Part shown: piece after piece, positions 51,629 to 60,736 of the stretch
Position numbering within the stretch: position 1 is the first letter of the stretch
How the letters are laid out: each line of letters opens with the position of its first letter
NCBI GenBank assembly: GCA_029560585.1
Contig: JAKQKQ010000142.1
Location: forward strand, 32,743 to 96,742
Direction: 5' to 3'
From: Verrucomicrobiota bacterium
GTDB lineage: Bacteria > Verrucomicrobiota > Verrucomicrobiia > JADLBR01
DNA length: 64,000 bases
Notes under the pieces: model-generated
Seen by the model: only the letters and a program-made list of their open reading frames with translations
What the model was told of the DNA's origin: nothing
Databases searched by the model: none
Translations under genes and position numbers: made by a program

Positions 51629-53092
51629 ATGTCCGAGAATTCGTCCGCAGGGCTGCCGATGACCGCGAAGTGGGATCCGGAGCGTCTGAAGCGCGAGAAC
51701 GACGCGCTGATCGAGTTGGAAAAGAAGCCGTTCCGCGAGCGGATAAAGGGCTATTACAAGCTGACCGGTCCGGCATGGATGCAGAGCGCGATGACGCTGG
51801 GGGCGGGGAGCGCGGCGGCGTCGGTGATGGCGGGCGCGTTCTACGGCTATCAGCTTCTCTGGGTGCAGCCGATCGCGATGTTCCTGGGCATCTGCATGAT
51901 GGCGGCGCTGGGGAACATCACCCTCACCAAGGGCGAGCGGGCGTACGAGATCGTGCGGCGCGAGATCCACCCGTCGGTGGCATTCCTATGGGCGCTGGCG
52001 ACCGTGGTGGCGACGGTCGTCTGGCACTTCGGCCAGTACGCGCTGCTCGGGGGGGCGACCTTCGATCTGGCGAACGTGGCGACCGGCGCGGGCGCCGAGG
52101 CCCCGCTCTCGAAGACGACGGAGACGATCGTTCGCTTCGCCGGGGGCTTCCTGATCCTCGGGGTCAACATCGCGCTGACGTGGAGCTACGGGTCCAAGCC
52201 GACGGGCATCAAGGCCTACGAGAATTTCATCCAGTGGATGGTGCGCATGGTGATGCTGGCGTTCTTCGTCGTGGCGGGGGCACAGATCCTGAACGGGAAA
52301 CTGGACTGGGGCGCGATGCTGAAGGGATTCTTCGTGCCCACAATCCCCAGCCAACCGGGGTCGCTGACGACCACCCTCGGCGCGATCGGTGCGGCGGTCG
52401 GGATCAACATGACGTTCCTGTACCCGTACTCGATCCTCGCAAAGGGCTGGGGGCCCAACCACAAGGGCCTCGCGCGTTTCGATCTCACGACATCGCTCTT
52501 GATCCCCTACACGATCCTGACGTCGCTCATCATCATCGGCATGGCATCGACCATCCACCAGGCGCCGTTTGGCACGATCCTCGAATCCCATCCGACGCCC
52601 AGCACGCTGCAGCCCATCGAGGCGGCGAAGGCGCTGACCGGTGTCCTGGGCGGCTCGTTCGGGCGCATCGTCTTTGACCTCGGCTTCATCGGCATGTGCT
52701 GCGGCGCGATCAGCGCGCACATGGTCTGCTGCGGATTCACGGTCTGCGAGATGTTTGGCCTGAAGTACACCCCCGCCCGCTACAGGCTGTTCACGCTGGT
52801 GCCGGCTATCGGGGTCTTCGGCGTGATGGTCAAGTCGCCGATCTGGCTGCCGGTCATCGCCTCGGCCATCGCGTTCACGATGCTGCCGATCGCCTACATC
52901 AGCTTCTTCTACCTGAACAACAAGCGGAGCTATCTCGGGGATGCGGTGCCCAAGGGCCGCAAGGGCCGGATCTGGAACATCCTTCTGCTGATCGCCGTGA
53001 TCATGTCGATCGTCGGCGCCAGCATCCAGATCAAGGGCCGGGTCATCGACAAGATCTTCCCCGCCAAGCCCCCCGCCTCGGCGACAAAATAG
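51629..53092 (+). CDS. NRAMP-family-like transporter with altered metal-binding motifs
   Basis: A 487-residue inner-membrane protein with about eleven TM segments and the NRAMP order. TM1 reads 'TGPAWMQSAMTLGAGSAAASVMAGAFYGYQLLW', where the canonical DPGN is replaced by GAGS while the following 'YGYxLLW' is kept. TM6 reads 'GAAVGINMTFLYPYSILAKG', where the usual MPHN becomes MTFLYP. NRAMP proteins couple Mn2+/Fe2+ import to protons through exactly these residues, so a standard Mn/Fe role is unlikely; a different ion or solute must be considered. The ATG at 51629 with AAGGAG at 7 bases is clear. The gene stands 155 bases from a DUF4038 glycosidase on the same strand. Confidence 0.82.
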   Translation: MSENSSAGLPMTAKWDPERLKRENDALIELEKKPFRERIKGYYKLTGPAWMQSAMTLGAGSAAASVMAGAFYGYQLLWVQPIAMFLGICMMAALGNITLTKGERAYEIVRREIHPSVAFLWALATVVATVVWHFGQYALLGGATFDLANVATGAGAEAPLSKTTETIVRFAGGFLILGVNIALTWSYGSKPTGIKAYENFIQWMVRMVMLAFFVVAGAQILNGKLDWGAMLKGFFVPTIPSQPGSLTTTLGAIGAAVGINMTFLYPYSILAKGWGPNHKGLARFDLTTSLLIPYTILTSLIIIGMASTIHQAPFGTILESHPTPSTLQPIEAAKALTGVLGGSFGRIVFDLGFIGMCCGAISAHMVCCGFTVCEMFGLKYTPARYRLFTLVPAIGVFGVMVKSPIWLPVIASAIAFTMLPIAYISFFYLNNKRSYLGDAVPKGRKGRIWNILLLIAVIMSIVGASIQIKGRVIDKIFPAKPPASATK

Positions 53093-53247
53093 CGTCCGGC
53101 CCAGCGCGGCGGCATTCGCGCATGAAGACATCAAACCGACGCAAACAGCCCGCTCGGCAATCCGGGTCAAGGGCCGCGGGAGCCCGCCTGCCAGAGACTG
53201 GTCTCGTGCGCAAGCGCGCGCCTGCGATCTCCCTTCGCCCCCTCCTC

Positions 53248-54660
53248 ATGCGAGGCGCGTGGAGACTGGCCCGAGCGACGGTGGGCGTCGCGGTCCTTCT
53301 CGGCCCGTTCGCCATCGCGGGTGGCGTCTCTGTCGCCGCCCCCGCGCCGCGGCTCGCGGTCTCCGAGAATCATCGATTCCTCGTCACCGGCGACGGCAAG
53401 CCGTTCTTTTACCTCGGGGACACGGCGTGGGAACTGTTCCACTGCCTCACGCGGGAGGAGGCCGATCTCTACCTGCGGGCTCGCGCGGAGCAACGATTCA
53501 CCGTGATCCAGGCGGTCGCGCTCGCGGAGTTCGATGGCCTGCACTCCCCTAACGCGTACGGCCATGTGCCGCTGGTCAATGACGACCCCACCCGGCCGGT
53601 GGAGGAGTACTTCCGGCACGTGGATTGGGTCGTGCGGCGCGCCAACGGACTCGGCCTCTGGATCGGCATGCTCCCCACCTGGGGCGATAAGTGGAACAAG
53701 CGATGGGGCAAGGGACCGGAGATCTTTACCCCGGAAAACGCCCGAGCGTACGGTGCGTGGCTGGCGAACCGCTATCGGGACTCGATGCTCATCTGGATCC
53801 TCGGCGGCGATCGCGCCATCGAGAGCGATGCGCATCGTGCCATCATCAATGCCATGGCGGCAGGCCTGAGGGACGGCGATGGCGGCACCCATCTCATCAC
53901 GTTCCACCCGATGGGGGGACGCCACTCCGCCGAATTCGTGCACGAGGAACCCTGGCTGGATTTCAACATGATCCAGAGCGGCCATGCCGAGAAGAACATC
54001 GCCAACTACGAGAAGATCGCCCGCGACTACGCCCGGCTCCCGCCCAAGCCATGCATGGACGCCGAGCCGTGCTATGAGGATCACCCCGTCCGCCGAAAGA
54101 AGGAACAGGGCTGGTTCGACGACTGGGACGTGCGGAAGCTCTGCTACTGGGCGCTCTTCGCGGGCGCCCATGGCCACACCTATGGCTGCCACGACATCTG
54201 GGCATTCTACGATCCGGCAAAACAGCGCCGCTTCGTGGACCAGCGCACGCCATGGCAGGAGGCCCTGCAGTTGCCCGGCGCCAACCAGATGCGGCATGCC
54301 CGCGCCCTCATGGAGTCGCGGCCGTTCCTGACTCGCATCCCCGATCAATCCCTCATCGCCGGCGATTCGCCCGGGGGCGCCGACCACCTCCAGGCTACCC
54401 GGGATACCAACGGCGGCTACGCCCTCGTCTATTCCCCATCCGGAAAACCGTTCTCCATCGACCTCTCCAAACTCTCGGCCTCCAGACTGCGCGCGACGTG
54501 GTATGACCCCCGCACTGGCAAAACCTCCCCGATCGGCGAATTCCCCAACGGCGGGGCCAAGGAGTTCACCCCACCCAGTCAGGGCGCAGGGTGCGACTGG
54601 ATCCTTGCCATCGATGCCTCCTCCGCGAACTATCCCCTGCCCGGGTCGGCTCGAGAATAA
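53248..54660 (+). CDS. DUF4038 (apiosidase-like) secreted glycoside hydrolase
   Basis: A 470-residue secreted TIM-barrel protein. The signal segment 'LARATVGVAVLLGPFAIAGG' precedes the DUF4038 opening 'FLVTGDGKPFFYLGDTAWELF' and 'EQRFTVIQAVALAEFDG'. A central 'SMLIWILGGDR' and 'MDAEPCYEDHP' carry the conserved acidic residues expected for catalysis. A C-terminal DUF5060/collagen-binding-like strand region ends 'GCDWILAID'. Related GH140 enzymes cleave apiose from rhamnogalacturonan II; the sugar here is unproven. I chose the ATG at 53248. An ATG at 53122 would add 42 residues encoded by a degenerate GTAGGAGC-type repeat (about 53165-53235), which argues against it. Confidence 0.85.
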   Translation: MRGAWRLARATVGVAVLLGPFAIAGGVSVAAPAPRLAVSENHRFLVTGDGKPFFYLGDTAWELFHCLTREEADLYLRARAEQRFTVIQAVALAEFDGLHSPNAYGHVPLVNDDPTRPVEEYFRHVDWVVRRANGLGLWIGMLPTWGDKWNKRWGKGPEIFTPENARAYGAWLANRYRDSMLIWILGGDRAIESDAHRAIINAMAAGLRDGDGGTHLITFHPMGGRHSAEFVHEEPWLDFNMIQSGHAEKNIANYEKIARDYARLPPKPCMDAEPCYEDHPVRRKKEQGWFDDWDVRKLCYWALFAGAHGHTYGCHDIWAFYDPAKQRRFVDQRTPWQEALQLPGANQMRHARALMESRPFLTRIPDQSLIAGDSPGGADHLQATRDTNGGYALVYSPSGKPFSIDLSKLSASRLRATWYDPRTGKTSPIGEFPNGGAKEFTPPSQGAGCDWILAIDASSANYPLPGSARE

Positions 54661-54968
54661 TCTAAGAACCCTGCGGCCCGCGGACGGTCCGCTCCAAAGG
54701 CTGCCGCCCCTTCCCAGCATCCGGCACCACGCCCCGCGTCTTGGAGTGCGGCAGCATCGCTGCCGCTTTGCCGTCCCACCCGAAAGCGGCACGGTCGCGC
54801 GCCGCACCGAAGGCGAGATCAAAAGCGCGCTCGGGTCGCCTCAGCATCTGTCGGCATGTTCACGCCCAGCAATTCCATGGCGCCCCGCGACAGATCCCGG
54901 TATTCGTTGGAATTCCGTTTCAGATTGACGCTTGAAAGGAATCTGGAAAATTGCTTGGGATAAATCCA
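54661..54968. other. 308-base intergenic stretch with composition shift
   Basis: Near 54745-54770 lies a GCGGCAGC/GCTGCCGC hairpin of a kind common in Verrucomicrobia intergenic DNA. GC content drops toward the right end, marking the left border of the low-GC FkbM gene. No gene is visible. Confidence 0.5.
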
Positions 54969-55727
54969 ATGATACATGCGGCTACCAAGGCTGTGGAAAA
55001 GGTCCTAAGATGCCGGATCTTCCGCGATTCATTGCCACGTGGGGCCGATATGTTCTTCGATCTCGAGCGTCATTTCGGCAGTCATGAATTCAAGACTATC
55101 TTTGACATTGGTGCTAATGTGGGACAATCCGCGCGAGCCTATCATCGGGCGTTTTCTAAAGCTGACGTTTACTGTTTTGAGCCGGTGTCCGAAACTTTTG
55201 ATGAACTCAAGAAGAATACGGCGACACTGCAAAGGGTCAGGACTTTCCATTTTGGATTCGGACGCCAACGGTCAACTTGTTTCATCCATCTGAACAATGA
55301 CTCGCGGATGAATTCAATCCTCCACAATGAAACATCCCGAGAAGAATCGATCGAGATTCAAAGAGTGGATGAGTTTGTGGAAACAGCTTCAATCGGTTTC
55401 ATTGACTTAATGAAAGTCGATACCGAGGGTTTTGAGTTGGAAGTCCTCGGAGGTGCCGAGCGAATGCTCAGGGAGCACCGGATTCTTCTTTTACATGTCG
55501 AATGTGAACCGCTTCAGACGGATCAAGCGTTTGTGCCATTCACCGACTTAATACGCCTGCTACGTCCATATGGATATGACCTCTTTGGCATCTACGATCA
55601 GCAACCGTTTTGGTTGGCCAGCAAGCACACGCTCTTGTACTTCAATGCCTTATTCATTAGTCCAGAGCTGGCCAAACACGGAGCTACGCCCGAGTCGGTA
55701 CGATTATCCCGCTGTGAAAAGGTCTGA
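54969..55727 (+). CDS. FkbM-family SAM-dependent methyltransferase, low-GC
   Basis: A 252-residue methyltransferase. SAM motif I is 'IFDIGANVGQSARAY' (44-58), followed by 'CFEPVSETFDEL' and the FkbM hallmark 'LMKVDTEGFELEVLGGA'. FkbM enzymes O-methylate sugars or lipids, often in surface-glycan loci. The local GC of sampled lines is about 47%, against the mid-60s around it, and codon endings are A/T-rich, so the gene was probably acquired recently. The ATG at 54969 is used; a TTG at 54951 with an AAGGAA about 10 bases upstream is an alternative. Its neighbours are secreted glycan-degrading proteins rather than glycan synthesis genes. Confidence 0.87.
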   Translation: MIHAATKAVEKVLRCRIFRDSLPRGADMFFDLERHFGSHEFKTIFDIGANVGQSARAYHRAFSKADVYCFEPVSETFDELKKNTATLQRVRTFHFGFGRQRSTCFIHLNNDSRMNSILHNETSREESIEIQRVDEFVETASIGFIDLMKVDTEGFELEVLGGAERMLREHRILLLHVECEPLQTDQAFVPFTDLIRLLRPYGYDLFGIYDQQPFWLASKHTLLYFNALFISPELAKHGATPESVRLSRCEKV

Positions 55728-56035
55728 GCCGCGCGGAGATTGGCTCTTTGGGGAGAGAGAGTGGGCAATTCCTCAGCTTTTCTGGCCATCTGACGGGACT
55801 TTCACCGGCAAGGGTGACCGGCGTTAGTCCCAGGAGATCTGGGACTCAGGAAGGCAGGAATGACAGACCGGAGTGGCTTTGCAGCCCGCACCGACCGGCG
55901 CAAAACTTCGGACCCATTCCTGATTTTCTGATGAGAACGCCGACGCCGATTCCGGGCGCGATGCCGGGGGATCCTGATCATCGCGGAGGCACAGGCTTCT
56001 TGATACGCCGTGCCACGCCGCGCACACTCCATCGC
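55728..56035. other. 308-base gap containing a short hairpin
   Basis: AGTCCCAG (55826-55833) and CTGGGACT (55839-55846) form an 8-base stem about 100 bases after the FkbM stop. Without a T-run it is a weak terminator candidate. GC returns to the high local level by about 55900. The frame of the next gene is open through part of this gap but encodes no conserved sequence. Confidence 0.45.
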
Positions 56036-59000
56036 ATGCGTTGGGGCGCTCGCCAAATCCTCACTCTATACGCCGCCCTGCTGCCGTTGGTCACGGCACC
56101 CGCGGCAGAACCGGCCGGACTTGCGGAAGAACAAACCCTCCTGGCCTCGCGCGAGATCAGGGCGGCGCAACTAATGGCCCTGCGGCTTGAGACGCCCCTC
56201 GTCGAGAGCGGCCGCCCCTCCGCCGTCATCTGCCACGCCGATGATCCGGCCTGGCGCGCCGCCGCAGCGGATATCCAGCGGGCCATCGCCGAAACCACCG
56301 GGGTCACCCTTGAACTGAAGACCGATGGCCAGATCACGCCCGAGCAGATGGGCGCGCAGACCGCGATCCTGCTGGGCCACTTGAACAACAACCGGCACGT
56401 CGCGCGCCTCTATCACAATTTCTTTGTCTGCGCCGACAGCGCATTCACCGGCAGCACGGGCTACGAGATCCGCACGGTCCACGACCCATTCGGCACCGGA
56501 CACAACTGCATCCTGGTCGGCGGCAGCACCATCGAGGGGACGCGGGAGGCCGCCCGGACCTTCGCGGAATCGATTAGAGAGAAAGCGGCCCCGGGGACCC
56601 TAAAACTTGGTCGGTTCCTCAAGCTGAAATTCGACCCGAAGGACTGTTCGCCGACCCCGCCTCAACCGATGACGGAGGCCGTGCTGACCCAGGCAATGGC
56701 CGACGGCAGAAAGTTGATGCTGAGTCCTGGCCAAGGCCGTTCGGGCGTGAGCCGGCTCGTCCAATTCGGTTTGGCGGCACACCGGTATGGTGACGCGCGG
56801 GCCCTGCGCGCGTATCGGGCGATGATGCTCGCACTGCTCGAATACTATCGAACCGACGACTACATAAACGGGACGGGCATGCGCCGCTACGACCGCGATT
56901 TCCGCGACGCTTGGACCCACGAGGTTGCCATCCTCTTCGACCTGCTCGAGGAATCCGGTGTGTTCTCGGATCAGGAGCGCCTCGATCTCACCAACCTCAT
57001 CGTCCGCCTTGGCCTGGAATGCGTGTTCTATCAGGGCTGGGATCGGCCGGCCTCTATAGCCAAGTGGGCCGCCAACCGCGACATCGTCCATAACCACAAC
57101 ACATTTCCGGCGCTGGGCGTCCTGTTCTCCGGCAATTACCTCAAGCGCCACTATGCCGCGACCTTCGTGGACGATTGGCTCAAGGTGGCCCACGGCATTT
57201 TCAATGGCCAAAAACACACGTGGAAGCCGCTGGAGGATGCGGCGGGCTACCAGTGGCTGCCGATCATCCATGCGATGATCTATTCGCTCTCGCAGGACGA
57301 TCTCGCATATTTCGAGGAGGGCCACGCGCGCGAGGCCGCCAATGCCGCGCTGCAGGTGATGGACTGCGCGGGTTTCCAGGCGGCGTTCGGTGATTGCTCC
57401 GGCCTGAAGGGATCTTCCGGCCTCGGGGCCACGCTGCAACTGGCCGGGTGGTACCATAGGGATCCCGGCTTTCTCTGGGGCGCGCGACTCGCCGGGACCG
57501 ACCACTGGTTTCCCCTGGATCAGGGCTATGCCCCCGCTTGCGCGCCCCGCGCCCCCGCGGATCACACGGGCCTCACCCTGACCCCATTAACGCGACCGTG
57601 CTATGACAGCGCCGCGCGACAGCCCGCCTATCCGACGAAACCCAATCTGCGCTTCGAGCAAACCTTCGACAAGCTGGCGCTCCGGGCCGGCTGGGAACGC
57701 GGCGACGAGTACTTGCTGCTCGATGGTTTTGGACGCGGCAATCATATGCATTTCGACGCCAACGCGATCATTTCCTTCGCAAAGGGCGGCGAACCACTCC
57801 TCGTGGACGGCGAGTACATCAGGAACGCCCCGAAGTACCATAACAGCCTCGCGATAATCCGGGATGGTCGCAGCGAACCCCTGCCCGCGGTCGCAGGGCT
57901 GGCCCGCGCGGATCAACTGGGCACGACGGCATTCACGAGGACATGGATGCACGATTACAATGGCGCCGACTGGCACCGGTCCATGATCTGGTGCCGCAAC
58001 GACTACATCCTGGTCAGCGATAATGTCACGGCGCTCGGCGCGGGCGATTACACGCTGCGTTGCTGCTGGCGGCCATGGGGCGAAACATCCCTGAGGGACG
58101 ACACCCTGCGGGTCGAGCACCCGCCCATGCGACTGATCATGATGAATGCGGACGGCGCCAGTTCGCACCTGGAAACCCTCAAGACCGAGGACGGGTTGCC
58201 GGTGGGCCGCTGGTCGCAACAGGTGAGCCGTTCCATGAAAACGGGCGAGGGCTATCGGTTCCTCAACGTCTTCCACGCCGAGCCCTCCGACCGGCCCCGC
58301 GAGATCGGCATCCGGCGACTGGGCGAGGCGGCGCTGGTCATCGCGCGACCCGAGGGAGACGACGTCGTGGCCCTGGACGATGGGCTGGCGGAACTTCCCG
58401 GGATCGCCGGCTCGGCCGAGATGGCGCTGCTGCGCTCGGACCGACTGGCGCTCGCGGGGGCAACGGCATTCTCCGCCGCAGGCAACATCCTGAAGTCATC
58501 GGCCCCCGTCTCCCTCGAGATCTCGCCCGCGGCGGGCGAAGGCACCCTCGTGACAGCGGCGCCCGCCGAGGTATCGCTCCAGATCAAGGCCAATGGCCAC
58601 CTGAACTGCGGCGAGACGAAGGCCACCGCGGGCGCCGATGGCCGGGTCACAGTGAGAATTGGGGCGGGCCGACACGCGCTGCGATGCGATCCATTCCCCA
58701 TGTACCCGGCCGTTGTCGCCGCGGTCGATGCCGCGAAAGCTCGGGCCGTTCCCAATCGCGCGCGGCCCCCGAAGTCGGTTTCCGCCCGGAAGCTCCGCCG
58801 CCTGTGGAGCTACGGCGAGTTCGATGCGCCGCTCGAAAAACTCCGGACCGTTTCCTGCGATGCCACGCCCCCGACAAGAAAATCTCACGGCCCGGCTGCA
58901 AAACTCTTCGACGGCCAATCCAGCGGCTCGACGACGTCCGCCATGTGGGGGCCTGGCGCCAAAGTGGTGATCCGCGCCGATCTCGCGGATGAGGCGGAGG

Positions 59001-60322
59001 TCGCCAAGATCGTGCTGCGCGAGTGGCAGATGAACAAGGGCTGGGAGATCGGCTCGCGCAAACTGGAGATCAGCAGCGACGGATTCCAGAAGGACGTTCG
59101 GCTGATCGAGGGCCCATTCAAGAAGTCGGGCGAGGAATCCTTCGGTAGCAACGTGAACACGCTCATGGCGCTGGCCGTTGCCCAGAAGGCGCGCCAGATA
59201 CGCCTCACGCTCCAGCCCGCGCGACCGGACTCCGCCGTCTATCTGGCCGAGATCGAGATCCACGGATCGCGGCCGGAAACCGCGGCACGGATCACCGCAT
59301 GCGCGTCGGGCGACGTGGATGGCGATGGCCGAAACGAACCCATCGCAGCCACCGACCAGGGCCAGATCGTGGCGATGGGACCAGGCGGCAAACCGGTCTG
59401 GAGCTTCACGCGCGCAGACCACGGCCCCATCAACTGCCTCGCCTGCGCGGACACCGACCGCGACGGCCGAGCCGAGGTCATATATGGTGGCAACCTCGGC
59501 CAACTCGGCCTTCTGACCGACGGCGGCCAAGAGCGCTGGCACGCCTCCCCGCCCCCGTTCCGGGGCATACGCAGCGACGTGATGACGGTCTTCCCCGGCG
59601 ATGTGAGTGGCGACAGAAAACCCGAGATCATCTGCGGCTGCCGCAGTTGGCAGTACCTCGCCTACGACGCCGCCGGCAAGATGTTATGGAAAAGCGTGAT
59701 CTATGCCCACTCCGCGACCGTCGGTTGCGCGACCGACTGCGATGGCGACGGCCGAGACGAGGTATTCGCCGGCAACGCATATTACTGCGCCCAGATGCTG
59801 GATGACGATGGCCGACAGCTGTGGCGCGTCGGAAACATCGGGCCGGAAATGACGGCGGTGGCCGCCCTGCCCGTACCGGGACCCAAGGCGCACAACGATA
59901 TCGCGTTCGGCGTCGATGGCGGCGAACTGCACTGCCTCGATCCGCGCGGGAAGGAGCGCTGGCGGACCAACCTCGGGGACAGGGTCACGCGCATCGCGCG
60001 CGCGGATCTCGACGGGGATGGCGCGGACGAAATCATCTGCTCGGCCGAGAGCGCCTCGATATTCGCCCTGCGTGCGGATGGGCGCACTCTCTGGCGGCGA
60101 CCCCTCCCAGACGGCGCCGCCGATTTGGCCGTGGCTCGCGGACCATCCGGCGCACGCGTGCTGGTCGCCGCCGGCGACGCCGGCCTCCTGGCGCTCGACG
60201 CAAAAGGCGAAGTCCTCGCATCGGGCGAAACCCAGGGCCGCGCCGAGTCGGTTGTCATCGCCGCCGAGGGCGCCATCGTCGCAACCTCCACCGGCAGGCT
60301 CACGGCGTTCGCGCTGCCCTGA
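56036..60322 (+). CDS. Giant secreted heparinase II/III-like, discoidin-like, FG-GAP/PQQ-propeller protein
   Basis: A 1428-residue exported protein. The signal peptide 'ILTLYAALLPLVTAPAA' leads into an alpha/alpha-toroid-like region (about 190-480) and a heparinase II/III-like beta-sandwich ('DEYLLLDGFGRGNHMHFDANAIISF' near 560). A discoidin-like F5/8-C domain lies at about 950-1070 ('KLFDGQSSGSTTSAMW', 'IVLREWQMNKGW'). A C-terminal propeller (1080-1428) has Ca-binding repeats 'DVDGDGRNE', 'DTDRDGRAE', 'DCDGDGRDE', 'DLDGDGADE'. Such proteins are candidate polysaccharide lyases for uronic-acid polymers, with binding modules to hold the substrate; the catalytic Tyr/His set is not assigned. The ATG at 56036 starts the signal peptide; ATG 55931 is possible. 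Confidence 0.85.
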   Translation: MRWGARQILTLYAALLPLVTAPAAEPAGLAEEQTLLASREIRAAQLMALRLETPLVESGRPSAVICHADDPAWRAAAADIQRAIAETTGVTLELKTDGQITPEQMGAQTAILLGHLNNNRHVARLYHNFFVCADSAFTGSTGYEIRTVHDPFGTGHNCILVGGSTIEGTREAARTFAESIREKAAPGTLKLGRFLKLKFDPKDCSPTPPQPMTEAVLTQAMADGRKLMLSPGQGRSGVSRLVQFGLAAHRYGDARALRAYRAMMLALLEYYRTDDYINGTGMRRYDRDFRDAWTHEVAILFDLLEESGVFSDQERLDLTNLIVRLGLECVFYQGWDRPASIAKWAANRDIVHNHNTFPALGVLFSGNYLKRHYAATFVDDWLKVAHGIFNGQKHTWKPLEDAAGYQWLPIIHAMIYSLSQDDLAYFEEGHAREAANAALQVMDCAGFQAAFGDCSGLKGSSGLGATLQLAGWYHRDPGFLWGARLAGTDHWFPLDQGYAPACAPRAPADHTGLTLTPLTRPCYDSAARQPAYPTKPNLRFEQTFDKLALRAGWERGDEYLLLDGFGRGNHMHFDANAIISFAKGGEPLLVDGEYIRNAPKYHNSLAIIRDGRSEPLPAVAGLARADQLGTTAFTRTWMHDYNGADWHRSMIWCRNDYILVSDNVTALGAGDYTLRCCWRPWGETSLRDDTLRVEHPPMRLIMMNADGASSHLETLKTEDGLPVGRWSQQVSRSMKTGEGYRFLNVFHAEPSDRPREIGIRRLGEAALVIARPEGDDVVALDDGLAELPGIAGSAEMALLRSDRLALAGATAFSAAGNILKSSAPVSLEISPAAGEGTLVTAAPAEVSLQIKANGHLNCGETKATAGADGRVTVRIGAGRHALRCDPFPMYPAVVAAVDAAKARAVPNRARPPKSVSARKLRRLWSYGEFDAPLEKLRTVSCDATPPTRKSHGPAAKLFDGQSSGSTTSAMWGPGAKVVIRADLADEAEVAKIVLREWQMNKGWEIGSRKLEISSDGFQKDVRLIEGPFKKSGEESFGSNVNTLMALAVAQKARQIRLTLQPARPDSAVYLAEIEIHGSRPETAARITACASGDVDGDGRNEPIAATDQGQIVAMGPGGKPVWSFTRADHGPINCLACADTDRDGRAEVIYGGNLGQLGLLTDGGQERWHASPPPFRGIRSDVMTVFPGDVSGDRKPEIICGCRSWQYLAYDAAGKMLWKSVIYAHSATVGCATDCDGDGRDEVFAGNAYYCAQMLDDDGRQLWRVGNIGPEMTAVAALPVPGPKAHNDIAFGVDGGELHCLDPRGKERWRTNLGDRVTRIARADLDGDGADEIICSAESASIFALRADGRTLWRRPLPDGAADLAVARGPSGARVLVAAGDAGLLALDAKGEVLASGETQGRAESVVIAAEGAIVATSTGRLTAFALP

Positions 60323-60730
60323 GTTTTCCGCAGCGCGAATGCCGACCGCCGGGGGCACCATCGGGAATGAAATGGGGCGTAGGAGCGCGCTTGCGCGCGA
60401 TTCGCGCATGGGATCGCCAGCATGCAGGCTCCTACGATTCGGCATCTGGATTTTCGAGCTGGCCCCGCCGCCAGCGCGCGCCGGATTATTCAGGGTGAAA
60501 CTTCTGAGGGCGGGGCCGTTTTGGATTGCGGTGACAAAGCGAAGCGACGTCACCGCTTTAGCCTCGGCCGGGGCCGAGGCCGATGGCCCTGGCTCGCGCT
60601 TCGCGCCCGGCCAAAGCGGTGGCGCCGTCCGGCGGTTGCCGGACTTTGCCACCGCAGTCCAAGAACCTCCCGGCCCGGATCCTGGGTCGGGGCACGAGCC
60701 GCGGCCGCGAACAGCGCCCGAAGTTTCAGG
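60323..60730. other. 408-base convergent gap with two repeat elements
   Basis: The gap lies between the giant lyase-like gene and the convergent MFS gene. It holds a GTAGGAGC-type element in inverted orientation (60379-60435) and the second copy of the 260-base element (60478-60736). Almost nothing of the gap is left over. Confidence 0.65.
60379..60435. repeat. GTAGGAGC-type element, copy 4 (inverted)
   Basis: Same arms as the copies at 41449 and 48584, but the GCGCGC and CCTGC hairpins are in reversed order, so this copy is on the opposite strand. Its flanks (TGAAATGGGGC before, CGGCATCTG after) are the reverse complement of the flanks of copies 1 and 2. Confidence 0.85.
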
Positions 60731-60736
60731 TCAGCC
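60478..60736. repeat. About 260-base inverted-repeat element, copy 2 (opposite orientation)
   Basis: Reverse-complement relative of 49687-49945, with recognisable GGGCGGGGCCGTTTTGGA, GCCACCGCAGTCC and GGCCCGGATC segments. It ends GAAGTTTCAGGTCA, and on the minus strand the TGA of the MFS gene (60731-60733) is part of this end. Confidence 0.75.

Noticed and set aside
51986..54822. Long minus-strand frames of 394 and 551 codons
   Set aside because: They are shadows of the NRAMP-like and DUF4038 genes. The plus-strand genes have ribosome-binding sites, signal peptides and family motifs.
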